Below are positions 34,640-42,686 of a stretch of 64,000 bases of DNA, piece after piece. Positions within the stretch are counted from its first letter, which is position 1, and each line of letters starts with the position of its first letter. This DNA is from Aggregatimonas sangjinii. GTDB taxonomy: Bacteria > Bacteroidota > Bacteroidia > Flavobacteriales > Flavobacteriaceae. Position numbers and translations under genes: made by a program. The stretch is from NCBI RefSeq assembly GCF_005943945.1, contig NZ_CP040710.1:2057001-2121000 (forward strand), read 5' to 3'. A model generated the notes under the pieces. That model ran no database searches. It saw only the letters and a program-made list of their open reading frames with translations, and was not told the origin of the DNA.

Positions 34640-35761
34640 ATGGTCACCCTAAAAGAAGCTGTTACCAAAGCGGATTTAAAAGCCTTCGTAAAGTTTCCGT
34701 TTTCCTTATACAGAGATTCCCCTTATTGGGTTCCCCCTATTATTGCCGATGAGTTGGAATCATTCGACAAATCGAAAAATCCGTCCTTTAAAAATGCAGA
34801 TGCTTGGTTCTTTTTAGCCTATAAAAACGGTGAAATCGCCGGTCGTATCGTCGCCATCATCAATAAAACGGAAATCACTCTTCAAAAAGTAGCCAAAATG
34901 CGTTTTGGCTGGTTCGATTTTATAGATGATACGGAAGTTTCAGAGGCCCTGTTGAACAAAGTCATCGCCATAGGCAAGGAAAACAAGCTTGAGTTTACGG
35001 AAGGCCCTGTCGGCTTTAGTAATTTGGACAAGGTCGGAGTTCTGACCGAGGGTTTCGATCATATAGGGAGTATGATTACTTGGTATAACTATGCTTACTA
35101 CAAAAATCATTATGAACGTTTGGGTTTCCGTAAGGAAAAAGGCTATGTTGAGAACAAGTTTCCAGCGAACAACGCAGACCCCAAACTATTTACCCGATTG
35201 AACGATTTGATCAAAAGACGCTATTCGCTGCGGGAAATCAATTTCACAAGGACTTCCGAAGTGCTGCCGATGGCCGATAAAATGTTCGATCTTTTCAACA
35301 CGACCTATGCAAACCTATCTTCCTTTGTACCCATCTCGGATGTACAAAAAGCCTATTTTAAAAAGAAATACATCAGTTTTATCAATCCGGAATACATTAA
35401 GTTCATTGTTGATGCAAACAACGAGCTGATTGCGTTCGCCATTGTAATGCCATCGTTCTCCAAGGCATTGCAAAGGGCAAATGGAAAATTATTTCCATTC
35501 GGGATATTCCATTTATTAAAAGCGAAGAAAACGAACAAAGACGTCTATTTTTATTTAATAGGAATACATCCAGAATATCAAAACAAGGGTGTAACAGCGA
35601 TTATTTTCAATGAATACCACAAGACCTTTACAAAGAAGAATATCAATATGTGTTACCGAACACCGGAGTTGGAGGATAACACGGCTATTCGCCAAATGTG
35701 GAAGCATTTTAGTCCCGTTATCTACAAACGCAGATGCACGTATCGCAAGAACTTGTCCTAA
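34640..35761 (+). CDS. GNAT-fold acyltransferase-like protein
   Basis: A 373-residue protein of a conserved bacterial family with two GNAT-like halves. The C-terminal acetyl-CoA-binding segment reads FYLIGIHPEYQNKGVTAIIFNEYHKTF, of which QNKGVTA is the CoA loop. The N-terminal part has RDSPYWVPPIIADE. It is often labelled GTP cyclohydrolase in databases, which nothing here supports. Substrate unknown. A box one mismatch from the -7 consensus (TAATATTG, 34613-34620) precedes it. Confidence 0.75.
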   Translation: MVTLKEAVTKADLKAFVKFPFSLYRDSPYWVPPIIADELESFDKSKNPSFKNADAWFFLAYKNGEIAGRIVAIINKTEITLQKVAKMRFGWFDFIDDTEVSEALLNKVIAIGKENKLEFTEGPVGFSNLDKVGVLTEGFDHIGSMITWYNYAYYKNHYERLGFRKEKGYVENKFPANNADPKLFTRLNDLIKRRYSLREINFTRTSEVLPMADKMFDLFNTTYANLSSFVPISDVQKAYFKKKYISFINPEYIKFIVDANNELIAFAIVMPSFSKALQRANGKLFPFGIFHLLKAKKTNKDVYFYLIGIHPEYQNKGVTAIIFNEYHKTFTKKNINMCYRTPELEDNTAIRQMWKHFSPVIYKRRCTYRKNLS

Positions 35762-35858
35762 ATGAAGCAGCGGGATAACATACTATTTTAATCACCCCCT
35801 AAGACGAAAGGAATATTTTTGACAATACGTTTATATAGCTTGCGAATTTAAAGCAACC

Positions 35859-35916
35859 AAAACCAGAAATCCGAACTTAAAGTCTAATGCTTAAAGTTCG
35901 GATTTCTGGTTTTTTA
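35859..35916. terminator. long bidirectional terminator
   Basis: A stem of about 21 bp with one bulged base (35859-35880 pairing with 35891-35913) and T-runs on both strands, between the convergent GNAT and PLP acyltransferase genes. Confidence 0.93.
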
Positions 35917-35934
35917 TTCAATGTAACGTCTCAA

Positions 35935-37194
35935 TTACTCGCCCATTGCAGCCGCGACCGCAGCGGACAGTCTCTTGTAGGTACCGTTTTCCAATCGCTC
36001 GCGAATAGCGGAGAAAGCCTCCAATGTTTCGTTAATGTCGTCCATTGTGTGGGTTGCCGTAGGAATCATTCGCAATAAAATCAATCCTTTAGGTATGACA
36101 GGATAAACCACTATAGAACAGAATATTCCGTAATTCTCACGAAGGTCCTTAACCAAGGCCATTGCCTCAGGAATACTTCCGTTTAGGTAGACCGGCGTTA
36201 CACAGCTTGTTGTGGTCCCGATGTCAAATCCGCGTTCCTTGAGTCCGTTTTGCAAGGCATCGGTATTTTCCCATAATTTGGCCTTCAATTCTGGCTGGGT
36301 ACGCAACATATCCAATCGCTTCAATGCCCCTTTCACATAAATCATGGGCAACGATTTGGCAAACATCTGTGATCTGAGGTTGTATTTCAAATAGTCGATA
36401 ATCTCCTTATCAGCGGCCAGAAAAGCTCCGATACTGGCCATAGACTTTGCAAACGTGGCAAAATAAACATCGATATCCGCCTGTACTCCCTGTTCTTCAC
36501 CCGCACCCGCACCTGTTTTACCTAAAGTTCCGAAACCATGGGCATCGTCGACCAAAAGACGGAAGTTGTATTTTTTCTTCAGCGCAACGATTTCCTTTAA
36601 TTTTCCTTGCTGTCCACGCATTCCAAAGACTCCCTCGGAAATCACAAGAATACCGCCACCTGTCTGCTCCGCCATTTTCTCGGCGCGCTCCAAATTCAGC
36701 TCTAAACTCTCAACGTCATTATGTTTGAACGTGAAGCGTTTGCCCATATGCAATCGTACACCGTCTATGATACAAGCGTGACAATCTACGTCATATACGA
36801 TAATATCGTCTTTGGAAACCAAAGCGTCAACACAAGATAGAATACCCTGATATCCGAAATTCAGTAAATACGCGGATTCTTTCTGTACGAAATCGGCCAA
36901 TTCCTGTTCCAACTGCTCGTGAAATTCGGTGTGCCCGCTCATCATACGCGCGCCCATGGGGTAAGCTGCACCATGCTCTGCAGCCGCCTCGCTGTCTATT
37001 TTCTTGATTTCTGGCAGATTTGCCAATCCCAAGTAATCATTAATGCTCCAGGTAATGACTTCCTTTCCTTGAAATTTCATTCTATTGGAGATATGTCCTT
37101 CCAATTTGGGAAAAACAAAGTATCCCTCTGCCTGTGAGGCCCATTTCCCCAATGGTCCCTTATTCTCGATGATTCTGTCGAACAAATCTCTCAT
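35935..37194 (-). CDS. alpha-oxoamine synthase family PLP enzyme; likely cysteate fatty-acyltransferase (sulfonolipid)
   Basis: A 419-residue fold-type I PLP enzyme of the serine palmitoyltransferase / KBL / BioF family, which joins an amino acid and an acyl-CoA or acyl-ACP with loss of CO2. Seen: DDAHGFGTLG (216-225) and the PLP Lys250 in TFAKSMAS. In gliding flavobacteria a member of this family uses cysteate to make the sulfonolipid capnine. That call here rests on the gene directly upstream, a cysteine-synthase-like enzyme suited to making cysteate. A plain serine palmitoyltransferase or KBL remains possible. It has its own promoter and follows a terminator, so it is not strictly one operon with its neighbour. 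Confidence 0.8.
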   Translation of the reverse strand: MRDLFDRIIENKGPLGKWASQAEGYFVFPKLEGHISNRMKFQGKEVITWSINDYLGLANLPEIKKIDSEAAAEHGAAYPMGARMMSGHTEFHEQLEQELADFVQKESAYLLNFGYQGILSCVDALVSKDDIIVYDVDCHACIIDGVRLHMGKRFTFKHNDVESLELNLERAEKMAEQTGGGILVISEGVFGMRGQQGKLKEIVALKKKYNFRLLVDDAHGFGTLGKTGAGAGEEQGVQADIDVYFATFAKSMASIGAFLAADKEIIDYLKYNLRSQMFAKSLPMIYVKGALKRLDMLRTQPELKAKLWENTDALQNGLKERGFDIGTTTSCVTPVYLNGSIPEAMALVKDLRENYGIFCSIVVYPVIPKGLILLRMIPTATHTMDDINETLEAFSAIRERLENGTYKRLSAAVAAAMGE

Positions 37195-37211
37195 GTGCGC
37201 TGTAGTTTGTG

Positions 37212-37219
37212 CAAAAATA
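37212..37219 (-). promoter_or_regulatory. -7 box of the oxoamine synthase gene
   Basis: TATTTTTG on the minus strand, an exact TAnnTTTG ending 17 bases before the start at 37194. No TTTG at -33 spacing. Confidence 0.6.
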
Positions 37220-37283
37220 TGGCTTTTTGGACTGTTTTCATAGCTGCTCGCCCTGACTTTTTAAACAATTTTATTGACACCAT

Positions 37284-37314
37284 AAAAAAAGCAATGGCTC
37301 TTGCGAACCATTGC
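37284..37314 (-). terminator. terminator after the cysteine-synthase-like gene
   Basis: On the minus strand a 7-bp stem GCAATGG/CCATTGC with a 10-base loop, followed by seven T, lies 29 bases after the stop at 37343. It separates the two PLP genes transcriptionally. Confidence 0.85.
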
Positions 37315-37342
37315 CGATTATTATTTTGAACCTTTTTTTTGG

Positions 37343-38383
37343 CTATTTTACCATTTGTACTTTCGGGGTCTCTTCCACTTCTTTGTTACCTAGGAAGCCT
37401 TGGGCCTCCATCCAGTCGTCACTATATATTTTACTCATGTACCGCGATCCGTGGTCTGGAAAAATTGCGACCACTTGACTGTTCTCGTTAAACTCTCCAT
37501 CTGCGTCAAGTTGTTTTATCGCTTGCATGACCGCCCCACAAGTATAACCGGCGAAAATACCTTCGGTTCTCGATAGTTCCCTTGCCGTATGGGCACTTTC
37601 CTCATCGCTGACCTTTATGTACTTATCGATTACATCGAAATCGGTTGCGGAAGGAATCATGTTCTTACCAAGACCTTCGATTCGATACGGATAAATTTCA
37701 CTTTCATCCAATTCCCCGGTTTCATGAAACTTTTTTAACACACTCCCAAAGGCATCAACACCGATAATCCTGATACCGGCATTTTGTTCCTTTAAGTAAC
37801 GCGCTGTACCCGAAATCGTGCCACCAGTGCCACTACACGCTATTAAATGGGTAATCCGACCGTTGGTCTGTTCCCAAATTTCCGGGCCGGTAGATTTGTA
37901 ATGGGCATCTATATTCAGTTCATTGAAATACTGGTTGATGTAAATACTGCCCTTTGTCTCTTTGTGGAGTCGCTTGGCTACCTGATAATAAGACCGAGGG
38001 TCATCGGCACTAACGTGAGCCGGACAAACGTAGACGTTTGCCCCCATTGAGCGCAACATGTCTATTTTATCGGGGCTCGATTTTGAACTTACCGCCAAAA
38101 TACACTTGTAGCCCTTAACGATACTTACCATTGCGATACTGAATCCCGTATTGCCCGAAGTAGTCTCGATTATGGTGTCTCCCGGCGAAAGAATCCCTTT
38201 TCTTTCGGCCTCTTCTATTATATGAAGGGCTATACGGTCTTTCGCCGAATGCCCTGGATTGAAAGCTTCTACTTTTGCATAGAAATTTCCGGACAACGAT
38301 TCGGTAATTCGATTGAGCCTGACTAAAGGCGTATTTCCGATTAAGGCCAATACATTGTCTACTGCTGCTATTTTTTTCTCCAT
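37343..38383 (-). CDS. cysteine-synthase-family PLP enzyme; likely cysteate synthase
   Basis: A 346-residue fold-type II PLP enzyme. Lys48 in NPGHSAKDR binds [11 protein letters not shown] binds the cofactor/substrate, and [10 protein letters not shown] holds the phosphate. It differs from ordinary cysteine synthase (NPGGSVKDR) and has a longer C-terminus with [16 protein letters not shown]. In Bacteroidetes such a gene next to a serine-palmitoyltransferase-like gene is described as cysteate synthase of capnine synthesis (O-phosphoserine plus sulfite); I infer the same here. Cystathionine beta-synthase-like or cysteine synthase activity is the alternative. Two inverted repeats lie at its promoter. 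Confidence 0.8.
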   Translation of the reverse strand: MEKKIAAVDNVLALIGNTPLVRLNRITESLSGNFYAKVEAFNPGHSAKDRIALHIIEEAERKGILSPGDTIIETTSGNTGFSIAMVSIVKGYKCILAVSSKSSPDKIDMLRSMGANVYVCPAHVSADDPRSYYQVAKRLHKETKGSIYINQYFNELNIDAHYKSTGPEIWEQTNGRITHLIACSGTGGTISGTARYLKEQNAGIRIIGVDAFGSVLKKFHETGELDESEIYPYRIEGLGKNMIPSATDFDVIDKYIKVSDEESAHTARELSRTEGIFAGYTCGAVMQAIKQLDADGEFNENSQVVAIFPDHGSRYMSKIYSDDWMEAQGFLGNKEVEETPKVQMVK

Positions 38384-38396
38384 TTAGGGGTTTTCC

Positions 38397-38414
38397 GTTA
38401 ATGCCTGCATTAAC
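38397..38414 (-). promoter_or_regulatory. perfect palindrome in the leader of the cysteate-synthase-like gene
   Basis: GTTAATGC-CT-GCATTAAC is a perfect 8-bp inverted repeat, 13 bases before the start codon at 38383 and just downstream of the predicted transcription start. It is a candidate repressor site or leader hairpin. Confidence 0.5.
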
Positions 38415-38444
38415 AAAATTCACGCCACAAAATTAGTGAATTTT
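38415..38444 (-). promoter_or_regulatory. promoter flanked by 9-bp inverted repeat
   Basis: An exact -7 box TAATTTTG (minus strand 38435-38428) sits in the 12-base centre of a perfect 9-bp inverted repeat (38415-38423 AAAATTCAC, 38436-38444 GTGAATTTT). A regulator bound there would cover the promoter. The repeat directly touches the palindrome at 38397-38414. Confidence 0.55.
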
Positions 38445-38448
38445 TTAA

Positions 38449-40587
38449 TTAATCCATTTTCCCTTCCAAATCCAGGATAAAAGCGTATTCTTTGGCCACT
38501 TCCCTTAAAGCCTCAAAACGTCCGGAGGCTCCGCCATGACCAGCATCCATATTAATATCGAAAAGCAATAGATTATCGTCCGTTTTCATTTCCCTAAGCT
38601 TGGCGACCCATTTGGCCGGTTCAAAGTATTGCACTTGGGAATCATGCAATCCCGTGGTAACCAACATATTCGGATAGGCCATCGCCTGAACATTATCATA
38701 AGGCGAATACGATTTCATATACTCATAGTATTCTTTCTCGTTGGGATTGCCCCATTCGTCGTATTCCCCAGTCGTCAACGGTATCGAGTCATCTAACATG
38801 GTCGTAATAACATCTACAAAGGGTACCGCTGCGACTATACCTTTGTATAATTCGGGATTCATATTCACTATGGCACCCATGAGGAGACCTCCTGCAGAGC
38901 CACCCATGGCGTATAAATGCTCTGGACTGGTATATCCTTCGGCTACCAAATACTTGGAACAATCGATAAAATCGGTAAAGGTATTCTTCTTTTTAAGCAG
39001 TTTTCCTTCTTCGTACCAAGGCCTTCCCAGATACTGCCCGCCGCGAATGTGCGCCAGGGCATAAACGAAGCCACGGTCCAGCAAACTCAAGCGTACGGTT
39101 GAGAAGTATGGGTCCATGGTCGCTCCGTAGGATCCATAGGCGTATTGGAGAACGGGAGTATCTTTGGTCAACTTGGTGTCTTTGTGATACACGATAGACA
39201 TGGGTACTTTGACTCCATCACGAGCCGTTGCCCATATCCTCTTTTCAAGGTAATTCGCTTTATTGAACTTGCCACCTAAGACCTCTTGCTCTTTCTTCAC
39301 CTCTTTTTCCTTGGTGGCCATGTCAAAATCAATGGTAGAGCTCGGTGTCGTCATCGAATTATAGCCATAACGCAAGATGTTCGTATTAAAATCCGGGTTG
39401 GTGCCAACGCCAGCAGTATACGTTTCGCTCTCAAAAGGCAGATAATACTCGTTCGTACCATCCCAACGAACGATCTTGATACGGTTTAGTCCGTTTTCCC
39501 GTTCCGAAAGAACGTAATAGTCCTTAAAAATCTCAATATCCTCCAAGAGCACCTCTTTTCGATGCGGAATGAATTCTTTCCAATGCTCCACATTGGTATT
39601 CCCTTCCTTTACTTTCATCAACTTAAAGTTGGTCGCGCCATCTTTATTCGTCATTACATAAAAATCATCGCCGTAATGGGCGATACTGTGTTCCAATCCC
39701 CTTTGTCTAGGAGTAAAGACCTGAAAATCGCCGCTGGGGTCGTTCGCCCTTAAAATCTGGAACTCGGAGGTGAGGGTGCTGTACGAACCAATAACGATGA
39801 ACTTTTTTGATTTCGTCTTGTATACATACGAAATAAAAGTCTCATCATCCTCATGATGTACCAATACATCCTCACTTGTAGGCGTGCCCAGTACATGTCT
39901 ATAAATCTTATCGGAGCGCAGGGTTACCGTATCGTTCTTCGCATAGAAAATAGTTTTGTTGTCATCTGCCCATACCGCCCCGCCTGTCGTATTGTCTATC
40001 TTATCATCATAGATTTCTCCTGTATTCAAATTTTTAATCTGCAGGGTATATTGTCTTCGAGAAACCGTATCAATCCCGAAAACCGCCAAACTATTGTCGG
40101 GGCTGACCGAAAGTCCACCTAACTTAAAATATTCGTGGCCCTTTGCCATCTCGTTACCATCGAACATGATTTGCTCCTCGGCATCCAAGCTTTCCTTCTT
40201 TCTGGAGTATATCGGATATTGTTGCCCTGTTTTAAAGCTGGTTATATACCAGTATCCATTGTTTTTATAGGGGACCGAAGAATCATCCTCTTTAATGCGA
40301 CCTTTCATTTCTTCGAACAAGGTATTTTGAAAATCTTCGGTATGCGCCATCAAGGAATCTTTGTAGGCATTCTCCCTTTCTAAATGCGCAATGACTTCCT
40401 TGTCTTCCCTATCATTCATCCAATAATAGTTGTCAATCCTAACATCGCCGTGTTTATCGAGATTTTTAGGGATTTTTTTGGCAATCGGGGGGTTGGCTTG
40501 GTTCATTTCTTTTTGTTCGTTTGTACAAGAGGATGCAAAAGTAATACATACGAGGACAAGAGCTTTAAAATAATCGGAGCGTAGCAT
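38449..40587 (-). CDS. S9-family prolyl oligopeptidase / oligopeptidase B-like lipoprotein
   Basis: A 712-residue serine peptidase. The N-terminus is a lipoprotein signal with lipobox ITFASSC, so it is probably tethered in the periplasm. A seven-bladed propeller covers residues about 70-420 and the hydrolase domain the rest: nucleophile Ser564 in MGGSAGG, Asp in TTGLHDSQV and His in DAGHGG. Oligopeptidase B members cut short peptides after basic residues. Its stop lies 65 bases upstream of the start of the cysteate-synthase-like gene on the same strand. Confidence 0.9.
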   Translation of the reverse strand: MLRSDYFKALVLVCITFASSCTNEQKEMNQANPPIAKKIPKNLDKHGDVRIDNYYWMNDREDKEVIAHLERENAYKDSLMAHTEDFQNTLFEEMKGRIKEDDSSVPYKNNGYWYITSFKTGQQYPIYSRKKESLDAEEQIMFDGNEMAKGHEYFKLGGLSVSPDNSLAVFGIDTVSRRQYTLQIKNLNTGEIYDDKIDNTTGGAVWADDNKTIFYAKNDTVTLRSDKIYRHVLGTPTSEDVLVHHEDDETFISYVYKTKSKKFIVIGSYSTLTSEFQILRANDPSGDFQVFTPRQRGLEHSIAHYGDDFYVMTNKDGATNFKLMKVKEGNTNVEHWKEFIPHRKEVLLEDIEIFKDYYVLSERENGLNRIKIVRWDGTNEYYLPFESETYTAGVGTNPDFNTNILRYGYNSMTTPSSTIDFDMATKEKEVKKEQEVLGGKFNKANYLEKRIWATARDGVKVPMSIVYHKDTKLTKDTPVLQYAYGSYGATMDPYFSTVRLSLLDRGFVYALAHIRGGQYLGRPWYEEGKLLKKKNTFTDFIDCSKYLVAEGYTSPEHLYAMGGSAGGLLMGAIVNMNPELYKGIVAAVPFVDVITTMLDDSIPLTTGEYDEWGNPNEKEYYEYMKSYSPYDNVQAMAYPNMLVTTGLHDSQVQYFEPAKWVAKLREMKTDDNLLLFDINMDAGHGGASGRFEALREVAKEYAFILDLEGKMD

Positions 40588-40672
40588 AGATATCTATTTG
40601 AGTTGCGAATTTAGTAATTTTACCACATCACAGTTGATACAAGACATAATTGAATCTTAAAAATAGAAAACT

Positions 40673-40999
40673 ATGTTCGGAGATATGATGGGCATGATGG
40701 GAAAGCTAAAAGAGACCCAAGCTAAAGTAGAAGCGACCAAAGAACGGATGCATTCCGTATTAATCGATGAATCATCGTCAGACGGATTGCTGAAAGTTAC
40801 CATTACCGCCAATAGAACCATTAAGGAAATCAGCGTTGATGAGAGCCTGTTATCGGACAAGGAACAGCTTGAGGATTATCTGATTTTGACCTTGAATAAA
40901 GCGATTGAAAAGGCAACGGCGGTAAACGAGGCCGAACTTGCCGCAGTAGCGAAGGAAGGGATACCGAATATTCCGGGTATGGATGGGCTATTTAAATAG
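40673..40999 (+). CDS. ebfC: YbaB/EbfC nucleoid-associated protein
   Basis: A 108-residue protein of the YbaB/EbfC family, a dimer that binds DNA broadly. Seen: the Met-rich start [22 protein letters not shown], the strand region [17 protein letters not shown] and a helical end. In many bacteria it is next to recR or dnaX; here it stands alone, divergent from the S9 peptidase gene. Confidence 0.9.
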   Translation: MFGDMMGMMGKLKETQAKVEATKERMHSVLIDESSSDGLLKVTITANRTIKEISVDESLLSDKEQLEDYLILTLNKAIEKATAVNEAELAAVAKEGIPNIPGMDGLFK

Positions 41000-41114
41000 C
41001 AGCACCCTGGGGCAACGGATACCACCATCGCCAAATGCAGTGCTGTTATACTTTTAGTACGTTTCATGATGAAGTTTTGATACCTTGACCAAAACAACGC
41101 ACATTAATTGTATT

Positions 41115-41146
41115 AAAAAGGCTTTCCTATGCGGAAAGCCTTTTTT
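41115..41146 (+). terminator. terminator after ebfC
   Basis: A perfect 13-bp stem (AAAAAGGCTTTCC, loop TATGC, GGAAAGCCTTTTT) with a T-run, 115 bases after the ebfC stop. The rest of the 250-base gap to the next gene holds nothing recognised. Confidence 0.92.
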
Positions 41147-41253
41147 GGTTGGTTAATTGAGGTTTATCAGATTGCCTGCTCCGCTTCAAAAGCTTAACAG
41201 GAATTATTTGATAAAGCCTGAAAGTATCGATATTTTTATAAAAAAACCAATAA

Positions 41254-41580
41254 ATGGTTGAAATTAAGGCAGAAACGAATGATACATTCCGGTTTGAATT
41301 GAGAAGCGCAGACGGGATAATATTGCTTCAAAGTGTTCCGTATCCATCGAAGGAGCATATTAAAAGAACTATAAACGCATTGAACCCGGCAGTCTATAAA
41401 TCCTTGTTCTTTGAACGAAAGACCGATTATGAGGGCAAATTTCTTTTTCATTTAAAAAATGCCGAACGGGAGCTTATTGGCAAAAGCGGGGTTTTCGAAT
41501 CGGAAGCGGGAATGGAAAATGGTATCAAACACCTTAAAAAGCGCATTGCCGATCTTCCAGCCGATTTAACGGCGCTATAA
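41254..41580 (+). CDS. YegP-like DUF1508 protein
   Basis: A 108-residue protein with two weak copies of the YegP/DUF1508 unit: FRFELRSADGIILLQSVPYPSKEHIKRTI in the first half and FLFHLKNAERELIGKSGVFESEAGMENGI in the second. Small, soluble, function unknown in this phylum. It overlaps the convergent threonine aldolase gene by 6 bases, with no terminator between them. Confidence 0.85.
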   Translation: MVEIKAETNDTFRFELRSADGIILLQSVPYPSKEHIKRTINALNPAVYKSLFFERKTDYEGKFLFHLKNAERELIGKSGVFESEAGMENGIKHLKKRIADLPADLTAL

Positions 41581-42597
41581 ATTTTTCAGAATGGACAAGA
41601 AAACATCATGCTCCTCATCGGAATAATCTAAATGGGTTACGATTCTTAGCTTTCCCTGCCCCATTCCTATGAGATGTACGTTTTGATCTTTAAGATAGTT
41701 GACGAAATCATCCGCAGGCATTTTCGCCTCTTCCAACTCAAAGATGACAATATTCGTTTCTATCGGCTCTACTTTTGATATTATAGGCAGGCTTTGCAAG
41801 ACCGCTCCGATTTCCTTGGCTTTTCGATGATCCTCCGCTAGTCTTTCCGTATGGTTGTCCAAGGCATAGATACCGGCCGCTGCTAGAAATCCAGCCTGTC
41901 GCATACCACCGCCGAAAACCTTTCGTACCCGCATGGCCCGATCTATCAAATCCTGGTTCCCTACCAAAACCGACCCGACCGGACAGCCTAACCCTTTACT
42001 CAAACAGATACTGATGCTGTCGAAAAGTGCCCCGTACTGTTCTGGCGATTCATTTTTGGCCACCAAGGCATTCCAAAGTCTTGCGCCGTCTAAGTGATAG
42101 CGTAGCCCATGTCGTTCACAAACTTCTTTTATTCGCTTGAGCTCCTTAAAATCCCAGCACGCGCCACCCCCTTTGTTAGTCGTATTCTCGATACACACCA
42201 AAGACGTTAGCGGACTATGGTAGAAATCCGGTGGATTGATTGCCGCCTCGACCTGTTCAGCCGTCATCATACCCCGATGCCCATCGACCAATTTACAGGA
42301 AACGCCACTATTAAAACTGACCCCACCGCCTTCATAATTATAGACATGCGCATATTTATCACATATGAGCTGATCTCCGGGTTGGGTATGCAATTTGATC
42401 GCAGTTTGGTTAGTCATCGTACCTGATGGAAAGTATAATGCCGCCTCGGTGCCGAACAATGCGGCCGCTTTTTCTTCCAAAGCATTCACTGTTGGGTCCG
42501 CCTTAAAGACGTCATCGCCGACTTCGGCGGACATCATGGCATTTAACATCCCTGCAGAGGGCTTTGTAACCGTATCGCTAATTAAGTTTATTTCCAA
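41575..42597 (-). CDS. low-specificity threonine aldolase family PLP enzyme
   Basis: A 340-residue fold-type I PLP enzyme that splits threonine or allo-threonine into glycine and acetaldehyde. Seen: NLISDTVTKPS at the start, GDDVFKADPTVNALEEKAA, YFPSGTMTNQ and the PLP Lys in SICLSKGLGCPVGSVL. The start is taken as TTG at 42597, because it gives the normal EINLISDT beginning and no ATG fits. The frame is open to about 42699, but this runs through a hairpin and into the metalloprotease gene. A perfect 17-bp hairpin ends 20 bases before the start. Confidence 0.88.
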   Translation of the reverse strand: MEINLISDTVTKPSAGMLNAMMSAEVGDDVFKADPTVNALEEKAAALFGTEAALYFPSGTMTNQTAIKLHTQPGDQLICDKYAHVYNYEGGGVSFNSGVSCKLVDGHRGMMTAEQVEAAINPPDFYHSPLTSLVCIENTTNKGGGACWDFKELKRIKEVCERHGLRYHLDGARLWNALVAKNESPEQYGALFDSISICLSKGLGCPVGSVLVGNQDLIDRAMRVRKVFGGGMRQAGFLAAAGIYALDNHTERLAEDHRKAKEIGAVLQSLPIISKVEPIETNIVIFELEEAKMPADDFVNYLKDQNVHLIGMGQGKLRIVTHLDYSDEEHDVFLSILKNL

Positions 42598-42616
42598 TAG
42601 ATTTCGACTAAATAGA

Positions 42617-42659
42617 AATACAAAACCAAATTCCAATCGTTTGAATTTGGTTTTGTATT
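42617..42659 (-). terminator. perfect 17-bp hairpin between metalloprotease and aldolase genes
   Basis: 42617-42633 pairs perfectly with 42643-42659 (9-base loop). On the minus strand it follows the metalloprotease stop by 27 bases and is followed by a T-rich stretch, so it can be a terminator. It ends 20 bases before the aldolase TTG, so read-through or attenuation would decide aldolase expression. Confidence 0.75.
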
Positions 42660-42686
42660 TTGCGTTTATATTTGTGTTTGCGCTTA

